11,983 nucleotides of DNA, from contig JAISAX010000337.1 of the NCBI GenBank assembly GCA_031266495.1, forward strand, positions 1-11,983, read 5' to 3'. The notes beneath the pieces were generated by a model. That model did not search any database and was not told where the DNA came from. It was given only the letters and a program-made list of their open reading frames with translations. This document shows, piece after piece, positions 1 through 7,429 of this stretch. Source of the stretch: Opitutaceae bacterium. GTDB lineage: Bacteria > Verrucomicrobiota > Verrucomicrobiae > Opitutales > Opitutaceae. Within the stretch, counting starts at the first letter, position 1; every line of letters begins with the position of its first letter. The translations under genes were made by a program, and so were the position numbers.

Positions 1-15
1 CCCCCCCCCCCCCCC
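1..15. repeat. Poly-C run (at least 15) at the window edge
   Basis: The window opens with 15 consecutive C, and the run may extend beyond the edge. It lies 9 bp past the stop codon of the alpha-mannosidase gene and reads as poly-G on that gene's coding strand. A second long run (18 C) occurs at 10027-10044 and a shorter one (11 C) at 7299-7309, so long C tracts recur in this DNA. Confidence 0.9.
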
Positions 16-23
16 GGCGCCCC

Positions 24-3000
24 CTATGCCTCGCCGACGGGTATCCAGCGCAACGTCCGGATTTCGAACGCGGCAAACGTCAGCGACAGACGCCCGCCGG
101 TCGCCGCCAACGGCGCGACATCCGGCAACAGCGCCTCGCGCAAGTCGCACACTTCCCACGCGCCAGCACCATCCGGCACCGTCAACCAGGTCGTCACCTC
201 CTCGCCGGTGACATTGACCAGGCGCAACACCCAGGCGCATCCGTCCTCGCTCCGCTTGATCGCGGCCAATTCGATAGCCGACGCATCGCAGACCAGTGCC
301 GCGGGCGACCCGTGGCATGGGCATCCTGCCCATGATTCCGGCGTGGCACGGGCTTCCAGCCCGTGTTCCCCGATCACCGCCAGCGGCGTGTTGAAAGCGC
401 GAGCCGCCGCCGTCAGCGCCGCCGCATCGCAACCGCCCGCATGAGGACGCAACGCATAACGGAAAACATGCATTTCCAGATCCGAGTAGTCCAACCCGTC
501 GCCGCCGTCCGCGGACACATCATCCTTGCCGATCAACGCCATGCCCGGATGCGGCACGCTGCGCAGCAGGCACATGTCGATCGTGTGTCCCTTGACGCGG
601 AACCCGTGCTTGCAGTCGTTGAGCAGCGCCACGCCGTAACCGGCCTCCGAAAGATCAACCCATTGCAACGCCGCCACCTCGATCTGTGCGCGCTCCGCCA
701 GCGTGACCTCGCGCGTGCTGCGACGGATGTGGCCGAAAGGAATCTCGAAACTCGCCTCGTCCGCCGACACCGCCACGGGAAAACGCACGCGCAACATCGT
801 CGCCTTTTCGCGCCAGTCGGCTTCGGTCTCGAACACGATCTGCTCCGCGCCGGCAAACAGCCGGATCGTCTGGCGAATCTCCGATTTCCCGACCATCCAC
901 ACCTGCGTGCGCACGGCGCAAGGTCCGTCGATGAAGGTCGCCGATTCGCGCAACACCGGTCGCGCCAGACGCCGGCGCAAATAACCCCACACATCCTTCT
1001 TTTCGTGATCGGTCTCGAAGTCCCATGCATCGCCCGTATCGGCGATCACGACAAAATCGTTGCCCGTCTCGCCCGCCGCCAGCACCTCGCGCCCGCCCGC
1101 CCGCTTGTCGCGGATGGAGGCGATGCCGCCGTCGGCGGCAAAGATGACCACGAGGTTTTCGTTCTCCAGCCGGCTGCCGTCGGCGATGACCGCAGCCGCG
1201 GCCCTCTCGGCCTCCGCTCCGTCCGTCGGCGCGGTATCGAGCACCGCCATGCCGAGCGCCGGCACGTGGACCCGCCGCCATTCGCCGCCGAGTACCAGCC
1301 ATTCGTCGCGCGGCCAGGAAAGCGAATTGAACGCCACCACCGCCCGCGCGCCGCCGACGGCCGCGTAATGACGTCGCGTCATCTCCCCCAGTTCGGCAAG
1401 GATCGCCTCGTAGCGGGCGTTGCACTCCGTGTAAACGCGCCGGATCGACGAACCGGGCAGGATGTCGTGAAACTGGTACAACAACACTTCCTTCCAGAGC
1501 CGGTCGAGCGCCGCCGCCGGCCACGCCGCGCCCGCGTAACGGCTCGCCAGATACGCCGCCCATTCGGCCTCGCGCAGGGCGATTTCGGCGCGACGGTTGT
1601 TGCGCTTCACGCGGGCCTGCGTCGTGAGCGTGCCCTGATGGCGCTCCAGATAAAGCTCGCCGCGCCACACCGGGAAATTTTCCGCGTCGCGGCTCCAGGT
1701 TTCAAAAAACGCCTCCGCCTTTTCGATCCGCACCACCGGCAATCCCGGCAACGCCGGCGCGCGCCGCAGACGCTCCAGATGCTCCGCATCCGGTCCACCG
1801 CCGCCGTCGCCGATGCCGAAAGCCATCAGCGCATGGTCCGAGACGGCGCGCTCCGCGTACTCGTCGGCGATCTTGCGCAACGAACGCGGCGCGGCGGGCC
1901 CGTTGTAGGTTTCCTCCGGCAACATGTGCGTGAGGATGCGCGTGCCGTCGATGCCCTCCCAGTGAAACGAATGGTAGCCGAAACGGTTGACCACGTTCCA
2001 CGAAAGTTTCTGCGTCATGAAATAGCGGTGACCGCTCTTTTTCAGGATTTGCGGCAATTGTCCGTGATAACCGAATACGTCAGGCTCCCAGCAAACGCTC
2101 GACTCCGTGCAAAACTCCTCGCGGAAAAACCGCGCTCCGAGGAGAATCTGGCGCACGAACGCCTCGCCCGAAGGCATGTTGCAATCCGGCTCCACCCAGA
2201 ACGTGCCCTGCGCCTCGATCCGCCCGGAGCGAACGGCATCACGGATTTTCGAATACAGCCCGGTGTAATGCTCCTTCAGCCACGCGTAGAGCTGCGGCTG
2301 GCTGAACCCGAAAACGTACTCCGGGTAACGCTCCAGGTTGTAGAGCGCGGTGGCGAACGTCCGGGCGCCCTTGCGGATCGTCTCGCGGATCGGCCAGAGC
2401 CAGGCGAGATCGAGATGCGCGTGCCCGATGCCATGGACGACAAGCGCCGGTTTTGTGTTCGCGTTTGCCGCCGCATCGAACCACGGACGCAGCCGCGCCC
2501 GCGCGCGCTCCACGCTGTCCGCGTCGGGCGTTTCGCTATCGCCCGCCGGCCACCCGGCTGCCAGCGCCGCGAAATCGCCGCGCAGCCGCCGCGCCTCGTC
2601 GCCCGCGACCGGCAGGGTTGCCAGCCAGTCGTGCAATGTCTCCAGATCATAATAAAGCTGGCGCACGTCTTCCCGGCAGATGGCCAGCTCCGCCAGCGCG
2701 ATACGACCGCCGTCCATGACCGCCCCGAAAAGATCGTTGAACGCCGCGTCGCCCCAAAATTCGACCACGCCGCCGGTGCGGCCAGCGCCGGGCGGCAGCC
2801 GCCACGTTGTCTTGCCGGGGCCGCCCAACCTGGGATCGAAGGTGGATTTCACGCAGGTGAGTCCGCGCACCGGCGTGCCGGTTTCATCGACGAGACACAG
2901 TTCGCCATTGATGTCGATGCGCGCCACGAGTTCCGCGCCCGCGTACTCCGGCGGCACGACGGCCCGGAAACGCATCCACGCGCAGTCGAAAAGTTGTTCG

Positions 3001-3185
3001 CCCCAGCAATCGCCGGGACGCAAGGCCAGCCGCGTGCCCGATTCGCGGGCGGAAAACGCCATCGGTTCCGCCGTGCGCCATGCGGTTATTTCCAGCGGCG
3101 CCATCGTCCGGTAAACGGCGGCGCGCACCCGGAGCACCAGGTCGGCAATCAGGTCGTCGGTAATTTTGTCGAAGTCCACGCTCAT
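24..3185 (-). CDS. Alpha-mannosidase, glycoside hydrolase family 38
   Basis: This is a complete 1053-residue GH38 enzyme, about the usual length for the Ams1/bacterial branch, which releases alpha-linked mannose from glycans using a metal ion and a retaining mechanism. Visible family marks are the metal-binding HxD in HAHLDLAW (His257, Asp259), the nucleophile Asp369 in WEPDVFGYHG, a further His near residue 420 in THMLPEE, and GDGGGGP at 459-465. The N-terminal ~240 residues form the beta-rich region typical of this branch. No signal peptide is seen, so a cytoplasmic location is likely. The frame stays open to 3305, but I chose the ATG at 3185 (MSVDFDK), because the 40 residues upstream look like untranslated leader and contain a hairpin. 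No clear ribosome site precedes it. Oddity: two hairpin repeats (311-372) are read through in frame near the C-terminus, adding about 20 foreign-looking residues. It lies 162 bp downstream of the pseudopilin gene, on the same strand, and may share its promoter. Confidence 0.95.
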   Translation of the reverse strand: MSVDFDKITDDLIADLVLRVRAAVYRTMAPLEITAWRTAEPMAFSARESGTRLALRPGDCWGEQLFDCAWMRFRAVVPPEYAGAELVARIDINGELCLVDETGTPVRGLTCVKSTFDPRLGGPGKTTWRLPPGAGRTGGVVEFWGDAAFNDLFGAVMDGGRIALAELAICREDVRQLYYDLETLHDWLATLPVAGDEARRLRGDFAALAAGWPAGDSETPDADSVERARARLRPWFDAAANANTKPALVVHGIGHAHLDLAWLWPIRETIRKGARTFATALYNLERYPEYVFGFSQPQLYAWLKEHYTGLYSKIRDAVRSGRIEAQGTFWVEPDCNMPSGEAFVRQILLGARFFREEFCTESSVCWEPDVFGYHGQLPQILKKSGHRYFMTQKLSWNVVNRFGYHSFHWEGIDGTRILTHMLPEETYNGPAAPRSLRKIADEYAERAVSDHALMAFGIGDGGGGPDAEHLERLRRAPALPGLPVVRIEKAEAFFETWSRDAENFPVWRGELYLERHQGTLTTQARVKRNNRRAEIALREAEWAAYLASRYAGAAWPAAALDRLWKEVLLYQFHDILPGSSIRRVYTECNARYEAILAELGEMTRRHYAAVGGARAVVAFNSLSWPRDEWLVLGGEWRRVHVPALGMAVLDTAPTDGAEAERAAAAVIADGSRLENENLVVIFAADGGIASIRDKRAGGREVLAAGETGNDFVVIADTGDAWDFETDHEKKDVWGYLRRRLARPVLRESATFIDGPCAVRTQVWMVGKSEIRQTIRLFAGAEQIVFETEADWREKATMLRVRFPVAVSADEASFEIPFGHIRRSTREVTLAERAQIEVAALQWVDLSEAGYGVALLNDCKHGFRVKGHTIDMCLLRSVPHPGMALIGKDDVSADGGDGLDYSDLEMHVFRYALRPHAGGCDAAALTAAARAFNTPLAVIGEHGLEARATPESWAGCPCHGSPAALVCDASAIELAAIKRSEDGCAWVLRLVNVTGEEVTTWLTVPDGAGAWEVCDLREALLPDVAPLAATGGRLSLTFAAFEIRTLRWIPVGEA
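311..372. repeat. Two tandem 31-bp hairpin repeats inside the mannosidase gene
   Basis: Two adjacent 31-bp units (311-341 and 342-372) each hold a perfect 8-bp inverted repeat around the loop TCC: CATGGGCA-TCC-TGCCCATG (316-334) and CACGGGCT-TCC-AGCCCGTG (347-365). The units share CGTGGCAnGGGCnTCCnGCCCnTG. Where the arms differ (T/C with A/G, and A/T with T/A), both partners of the base pair change together, so pairing is kept. They sit in the reading frame of the alpha-mannosidase and encode a Gly/Cys/Pro-rich stretch (GLEARATPESWAGCPCHG) between two ordinary C-terminal segments. This looks like a dispersed palindromic element inserted into a gene. Confidence 0.88.
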
Positions 3186-3192
3186 GGATTGA

Positions 3193-3219
3193 ATATAAAA
3201 GGCGGGACATTCACCCGCC
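3193..3219 (-). terminator. Terminator-like hairpin in the mannosidase leader
   Basis: Read on the minus strand, a 6-bp GGCGGG/CCCGCC stem with loop TGAATGT (3219-3201) is followed at once by TTTTATATT, the form of a Rho-independent terminator. It lies about 130 nt after the pseudopilin stop and only 15 bp before the mannosidase start codon. An alternative stem, CCGCC/GGCGG (3232-3228 with 3219-3215), uses the same left arm and would exclude the terminator. The site could end the pseudopilin transcript or act as an attenuator for the mannosidase gene. Confidence 0.5.
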
Positions 3220-3347
3220 GTCACGGTGGCGGCAAACCGGATTCTTCCCCGCAACACGAAAAGTTTCCGGACGCAGGATACGTCCAGCAGGCCGGGTGCC
3301 GGCACAAGCCTGCTCTTGGCAAACAGGCCGCATCGCAGGCGCAGACC

Positions 3348-4085
3348 TCATTTCGGTAAAAATGTTGTATCCGTCTCTTTCCACGGCCACTGGTTGCGAT
3401 CGCAAACGCCGCGCGCCTCCACATGCCAGTCCGCAAACAGGAAAATCGCCTTGTCACGAAAATTTGGAGACGGCCCGAATTTATCCTCGTTTCCGATGTA
3501 GCCATATTCCTTCGCCTTCGACGGCGGACCGCCACGCGACAAGCGCTGCCCGCCGCCACCCGAACCATCGGACGTTGCCAGCACCGGGAAGTCGCGGGGA
3601 TTGCTCAACGACGCCAGCCGCACCGGTGATGAAGGCGGATCGCCGGATTCCTCCAAGGTCATGTTGTATCCAAAAATCCCCCGGGCGTCGCTGTATTCCG
3701 ACTGTGTCGGGCACCGGAAGATCGGCTGCATCTGCAGCTTTGACACAGGCATCTTTCCCAGGTCGAGCCACGGCGCGACAAGGATCGGCCATCGGTGATC
3801 CGGATCATTTTTGGGCTGCAACAGGCAGTCCCGGTTCTCGTTGGCATACAGCTGGAATGCCACACCCAGTTGCCGCTGCCGGCTGATGCAGGTGGCCTGG
3901 TGCGCCCGCTGGCGAACAGGGCCGAGGGTGGCGATGAGTAATCCGGCCAGAACGCCGATGATGGCGATCACGGTCAGCAATTCGATCAGCGTAAAACCGC
4001 GCCAGCCGCTCCCTTCATTCGACCGCGTGGCGGGCGAAGCGTAACGGAGAATAGATGACAGGTGAACATGCGGGGCGCAAGGCAT
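3348..4085 (-). CDS. Prepilin-type N-terminal cleavage/methylation domain protein (pseudopilin-like)
   Basis: This 245-residue protein has a classic type IV prepilin signal. A 30-residue leader ends in WRG, cleavage is predicted between Gly30 and Phe31, and FTLIELLTVIAIIGVLAGLL follows with the conserved Glu at mature position 5 and a single hydrophobic helix. The rest (QATCISRQRQLGVAFQLYANEN and, near the end, FLFADWHVEARG) matches the plan of the large prepilin-like families of Verrucomicrobia and Planctomycetes, probably exposed on the cell surface. Their role is unknown and they usually occur singly, not in pilus operons. The frame is open far upstream (to 5270), but that part is only antisense to lacI. 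I chose the ATG at 4085 because CAGGG lies 8 nt upstream; the in-frame ATG at 4133 sits next to the palindromic operator and would give an implausible leader. The TGA stop is at 3350-3348. The GH38 gene follows on the same strand. Confidence 0.86.
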   Translation of the reverse strand: MPCAPHVHLSSILRYASPATRSNEGSGWRGFTLIELLTVIAIIGVLAGLLIATLGPVRQRAHQATCISRQRQLGVAFQLYANENRDCLLQPKNDPDHRWPILVAPWLDLGKMPVSKLQMQPIFRCPTQSEYSDARGIFGYNMTLEESGDPPSSPVRLASLSNPRDFPVLATSDGSGGGGQRLSRGGPPSKAKEYGYIGNEDKFGPSPNFRDKAIFLFADWHVEARGVCDRNQWPWKETDTTFLPK

Positions 4086-4087
4086 GA

Positions 4088-4105
4088 GAACGACCCTGAT
4101 CGTTC
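4088..4105 (-). promoter_or_regulatory. Leader hairpin holding the ribosome site of the pseudopilin gene
   Basis: The inverted repeat GAACGA-N6-TCGTTC lies directly upstream of the ATG at 4085. On the minus strand the six loop bases are TCAGGG, so the only Shine-Dalgarno-like word (CAGGG) sits in the loop, 8 nt before the start codon. It could present or mask the ribosome site, or be a protein-binding palindrome. The arms pair perfectly but are only 6 bp long. Confidence 0.4.
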
Positions 4106-4117
4106 GCTTGCACACGG

Positions 4118-4146
4118 GCAACACGCTCGTCATTTTACCTGGTGAA
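4118..4146 (-). promoter_or_regulatory. Candidate promoter of the pseudopilin gene overlapping the operator
   Basis: On the minus strand TTCACC (4146-4141) is followed after 17 bp by TGTTGC (4123-4118), predicting a start near 4111 and a leader of about 25 nt. The match to sigma-70 boxes is weak. The support is that the same TTCACC-N17-YRTTGN layout occurs at the other two operator sites (5245-5273 and 7430-7458). Confidence 0.35.
4134..4146. promoter_or_regulatory. Palindromic operator O1, probable LacI-family binding site
   Basis: TTTACCTGGTGAA on the plus strand (TTCACCAGGTAAA on the minus) fits the perfect odd-length palindrome TTnACCnGGTnAA. It lies in the 60-bp gap between the divergent pseudopilin and lacI genes, and its last base is the A of the lacI start codon. 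The identical 13-mer recurs at 5245-5257, and a copy with one mismatch at 7430-7442. A LacI protein bound here could block its own gene and the divergent gene. Confidence 0.7.
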
Positions 4147-5210
4147 TGAAAACCACCCCACGCGTCACCATGCGCCAGATCGCCCTCAGGGCAGGAGTAT
4201 CGCATTCGACCGTTTCCCTCTCTCTCAATGGCAGCCCTGCGATCACAGCCGCGACCCGCGAACGCATCACCGCGCTGGCCCGGGAGATGGGCTACGAGCC
4301 CGATCCCATGCTCGCCGCGCTCAACGTCTACCGGCAGCAGAAAAGAGCCCCCGGCTACCGTGCCACCTTTGCCTGGCTCAACAACTTCCGGAACCGGGGT
4401 ATTCTCCGTAGCAATCCCGATTTCGACCTTTACTGGCAGGGTGCGCGCGAGCAGGCGAGACTGGCCGGCTACAATGTCGAAGAACTGTGGCTCCAGGAAC
4501 CCGGGATGACCATCGAGCGCCTTACCCGCATCCTCAAAAGCCGTCAGATCCAGGGGATCCTCGTCCCTCCCCTGCCCCAGGCGCACAACCTCGATCCTCT
4601 CCCGTGGGAAAACTACTCGGTTGTCGCTTTCGGTTATTCGCACACGCCGGTTTTCCACCTCGTCACCAACGCCCAGTTTCGATGCGCGCGCCTGGCTGTT
4701 CAACGCCTGCATTCCATCGGATATCGCAACATCGGCATGTTCTCCTGGCCCGATTGGGAGGAACGCACCGACTACAACTACTCGGGCGGCTACACCAGCG
4801 AATGCACCCGGCTCGGGATTCGTCCCCGGATTTGTCACGTGGACGACACGCCCACCGAGGAAGGCGGACTCAACAAAACCCTTCTGCGACGCTGGGCGCA
4901 ACAAGTGCGTGAGTGGCTTGGAAAAAACAGACTGCACGCGATGATCATGCCCGATCCCACCATCACCACCGGCCTCGAGGAGGCCGGCCTGCGCCTCTGC
5001 GACGAGATGGCAGTCGCGGTCGTGTCCCATTACCGGAAACACCCGCGATTCGGCGGCGTTGACCAGAACGCAAGAGGCATCGGCGCCGCCGCCGTCAACC
5101 AGCTCATCGGCATGATCCAGCGCAACGAAAAGGGCTACCCCGAATATCCCCTGCGCATCCACGTGGAAGGCTTTTGGGTGGACGGCCCCTCCCTGCACGA
5201 AAATCCATAA
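4146..5210 (+). CDS. LacI-family transcriptional regulator
   Basis: The protein has 354 residues. Positions 7-27 (VTMRQIALRAGVSHSTVSLSLNG) form the LacI-type helix-turn-helix, followed by TRERITALAREMGYEPD and a periplasmic-binding-protein-like sensor domain that would bind a sugar effector. The hinge segment after GYEPD reads PMLAALNVYRQQ, unlike the ARSLR-type hinge helix of the classical family; such hinges occur in the many LacI paralogues of Opitutaceae (from memory). I chose ATG 4146; ATG 4170 is possible but trims the residues before the helix-turn-helix. No ribosome site is visible, so the mRNA may be nearly leaderless. The palindromic operator touches the start codon, suggesting autoregulation, and two more copies precede the next two plus-strand genes. 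The effector is unknown; given the neighbours, a glycan-derived sugar is likely. Confidence 0.93.
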   Translation: MKTTPRVTMRQIALRAGVSHSTVSLSLNGSPAITAATRERITALAREMGYEPDPMLAALNVYRQQKRAPGYRATFAWLNNFRNRGILRSNPDFDLYWQGAREQARLAGYNVEELWLQEPGMTIERLTRILKSRQIQGILVPPLPQAHNLDPLPWENYSVVAFGYSHTPVFHLVTNAQFRCARLAVQRLHSIGYRNIGMFSWPDWEERTDYNYSGGYTSECTRLGIRPRICHVDDTPTEEGGLNKTLLRRWAQQVREWLGKNRLHAMIMPDPTITTGLEEAGLRLCDEMAVAVVSHYRKHPRFGGVDQNARGIGAAAVNQLIGMIQRNEKGYPEYPLRIHVEGFWVDGPSLHENP

Positions 5211-5244
5211 AACGGATACAAAACGGAATGATCGGCAAAGGTCA

Positions 5245-5257
5245 TTCACCAGGTAAA
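5245..5257. promoter_or_regulatory. Palindromic operator O2 upstream of the propeller gene
   Basis: TTCACCAGGTAAA is an exact copy of the site at the lacI start. It lies 35 bp after the lacI stop and 133 bp before the start codon of the BNR_4 gene. The match extends to TCATTCACCAGGTAAAA (5242-5258), shared with the third copy except for one base. The word TTCACC would act as the -35 box, with CATTGT (5268-5273) 17 bp further on, so a bound repressor would cover the promoter. Confidence 0.7.
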
Positions 5258-5389
5258 ACGGCGAAAGCATTGTCCGCTCCTCCCGTCCCCGTGACGGTGT
5301 TGGCGCCCGCCATGCCCAGCACTTGCCTGCCAGACGTCAGCCCCCGTTCGGTCACCCGCCGTGAAGACCGCGTTTCGTTCCGCGAAAAA

Positions 5390-7360
5390 ATGAACCCTCT
5401 CCCCGACATCCTCCAGGCACTACGCACAGCGGCAGCCGCCACCATCGCAATCCTCGTCGCTACCATGACCATCGCCGAAACACTCTCGCTCCCGAACCCC
5501 GGCTTCGAGGACGAACTCTCCGGCTGGACCGCGCCGCGCGTTGACGCCGGGAAAAGCCGCGTCACCGCCGAAGCCGCGCACACCGGAAAACTCGGCCTCC
5601 TCGTCGTGGACGACGACGACCAGGGCGGCAGCGAACTCCACTCCACAAAACTCCCCGCCACCGAAGGCGACCGCATCCGCATCCACTTCCAGGCGCGCAT
5701 CATCGCCGGACGCGGCATGACAACCTGCATGGTATTTTACGACAAAAACGGCACCGCGCTCAACGCCGCCAAACACAGTAACGAAATCCTCATCCAGCTC
5801 GACCCCCGTTTCACCGAATGGCACGCCTGTTCATTTGACGGCATTGCCCCCGCCAACACCGCCACCGTCGGCATCCGGCTCCACTCGATCAACAACGCCC
5901 GCGTCACCGCTCACCTCGACGATTTTTCCATCGAACGCGTGGACGAAGCCGCCGAAGCGCGCCAACAAGCCGCCATCGCCGCGCAACACAAACAACCCAT
6001 CCCCGAAACCCGCCTCGCCGGATGGCGCCGCACGCACCCCGACCTCAAACTCGACATCACCGACATCGACCTCGTGTGCTCGGATTTCCGCGTCGGCCTC
6101 ACCCTCCTCACACGCCCCGACCGCCAATACGCCGCCTACTACAACCCCCGGCGCGAAATGACCATCGCCTGGCGCGCACTCGACACCACCCGCTCCGCCA
6201 AAACCACCTGGCAAACAAAATCCCTCCCCAGCCGCGTCGCCCACGACAGCCACAACAACATCGTCCTCGGCTTCGACCGCGATGGCGGCATCCACGTCAG
6301 CGGCAACATGCACGCCACGCCCCTCGTCTATTTCCGCACCACCCGCCCCGACGACCCGACCTCCCTCGAACCCATGCACCGCATGACCGGCACCGGCGAA
6401 GAAGGCGTCACCTACCCGCGCTTCGAAAACCTCCCTGACGGACGCCTCGTTTACAGCTACCGCCAAGGCCACGGACACGCGGGCAAATACGAAACCATTT
6501 TTAACGTTTACGACGAACCCGCCAAAACATGGAAACGCCTCCTCCCCGCCCCCCTCTTTGACGGCGAAAACGCCCGCCGCGCCTACCCCATCGGCCCCAC
6601 CCCCGGACCCGACGGCAACTACCACCTCACCTGGGTCTGGCGAACCGCCCCATTCAACGAAGCCTCAACCAACAACAACCTCGGCTACCTCCGCAGCGCC
6701 AACTTCATCGACTGGACAACCATCGACGGAAAACCCGTCCCCCTGCCCATCACCATCAACACCCCCGGCGTCATCGTTGACCCCATACCCGACCGCGGCG
6801 GCATCATCAACGGCACCGGACTTGTCGGTTTCGACGCGAACAACCGCCTCCTCATCACCTATCATAAATACGACGCCGACGGCAAAACGCAGATGTTCAT
6901 CGCCACCCACGAAAACGGCGCCTGGAAACACACACAGGCGACTCAATGGGATTACCGCTGGGACTTCCACGGCGACGGCAGCATTCCTTACGAGATTCAC
7001 ATCGGCAAAGCCGGGATCATCGACGGACGCCTCGGCGCCTTCATCCGGCACCCCCGTTTCCAAGGCGGCTTCCATCTCATTGACCCGGCGACTCTCAAGC
7101 TCGGCAAGCGCGTTCCCGCCTCCGAAATGCCCTGGAACCACACGCCTCTGCCGGATGCGCTCAATCATCCGCAAAGTCCGGTCCCCGGCATGCAAGTCAA
7201 CTGGGCGCAAGACACCGGAACCGCGATTCCCGGCACACTCTTTTCGCTTCGCTGGGAAACCCTCCCCGCCAACCGCGACAAACCATACTCCCTCCCCTCC
7301 CCCCCCCCCTCCACCATGCTCCGCCTCGTTACGGTTCAAAACAACGCCGGCTCCCGATGA
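5390..7360 (+). CDS. Exported BNR_4-type beta-propeller protein with N-terminal carbohydrate-binding-like domain
   Basis: This is a 656-residue exported protein. Residues 1-29 look like a signal peptide (hydrophobic AAAATIAILVATMTIA). Residues ~33-180 (LPNPGFEDELSGWT ... LDDFSIERV) resemble a CBM_4_9-type jelly roll. From about 200 on there is a BNR_4-type propeller with marks such as DSHNNIVLGFDRDGGIHVSGN, YPRFENLPDGRLVYSYRQG and LFSLRWETLPANRDKP. His288 and His308 lie 20 residues apart, the spacing I recall for the catalytic histidines of BNR_4-fold ulvan lyases (PL24/PL25). A polysaccharide lyase or other glycan-active role is therefore plausible, but no substrate can be named. I chose ATG 5390 for the signal peptide; the frame is open from 5174. 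A LacI-type operator lies 133 bp upstream. Codons are very C-rich, and a run of 11 C falls just before the last strand (TMLRLVTVQN). Confidence 0.88.
   Translation: MNPLPDILQALRTAAAATIAILVATMTIAETLSLPNPGFEDELSGWTAPRVDAGKSRVTAEAAHTGKLGLLVVDDDDQGGSELHSTKLPATEGDRIRIHFQARIIAGRGMTTCMVFYDKNGTALNAAKHSNEILIQLDPRFTEWHACSFDGIAPANTATVGIRLHSINNARVTAHLDDFSIERVDEAAEARQQAAIAAQHKQPIPETRLAGWRRTHPDLKLDITDIDLVCSDFRVGLTLLTRPDRQYAAYYNPRREMTIAWRALDTTRSAKTTWQTKSLPSRVAHDSHNNIVLGFDRDGGIHVSGNMHATPLVYFRTTRPDDPTSLEPMHRMTGTGEEGVTYPRFENLPDGRLVYSYRQGHGHAGKYETIFNVYDEPAKTWKRLLPAPLFDGENARRAYPIGPTPGPDGNYHLTWVWRTAPFNEASTNNNLGYLRSANFIDWTTIDGKPVPLPITINTPGVIVDPIPDRGGIINGTGLVGFDANNRLLITYHKYDADGKTQMFIATHENGAWKHTQATQWDYRWDFHGDGSIPYEIHIGKAGIIDGRLGAFIRHPRFQGGFHLIDPATLKLGKRVPASEMPWNHTPLPDALNHPQSPVPGMQVNWAQDTGTAIPGTLFSLRWETLPANRDKPYSLPSPPPSTMLRLVTVQNNAGSR
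7299..7309. repeat. Run of 11 C inside the propeller gene
   Basis: Eleven consecutive C lie about 50 bp before the stop of the BNR_4 gene, within a C/T-rich stretch encoding SLPSPPPST. The present length keeps the family-like ending TMLRLVTV in frame. Losing one C would remove the stop at 7360 and join the frame to that of the PEP-CTERM gene start at 7491. Gaining one C would lead to a stop at 7396-7398. Confidence 0.85.
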
Positions 7361-7429
7361 ACACCACCATTTCCCCACCCTCAGCGACGCTGGCATGATC
7401 GCTCCACCTGAACATTCACACACACCTCA

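Noticed and set aside
3134..3142. ACCAGGT core in the mannosidase gene
   Set aside because: The flanks do not match and it lies in coding sequence; a 7-bp core is expected by chance.
363..3359. A 998-codon open frame on the plus strand across the mannosidase
   Set aside because: It is Arg/His/Ala-rich shadow of the GH38 gene, which has clear catalytic motifs on the other strand.
4134..5270. Upstream extension of the pseudopilin frame to 5270
   Set aside because: It is antisense to lacI, and the prepilin leader must lie close to the cleavage site; the start at 4085 fits.
5831..6625. A 264-codon minus-strand frame opposite the propeller gene
   Set aside because: It is made of Val/Gly/Ala repeats caused by the C-rich codon bias of the real gene.
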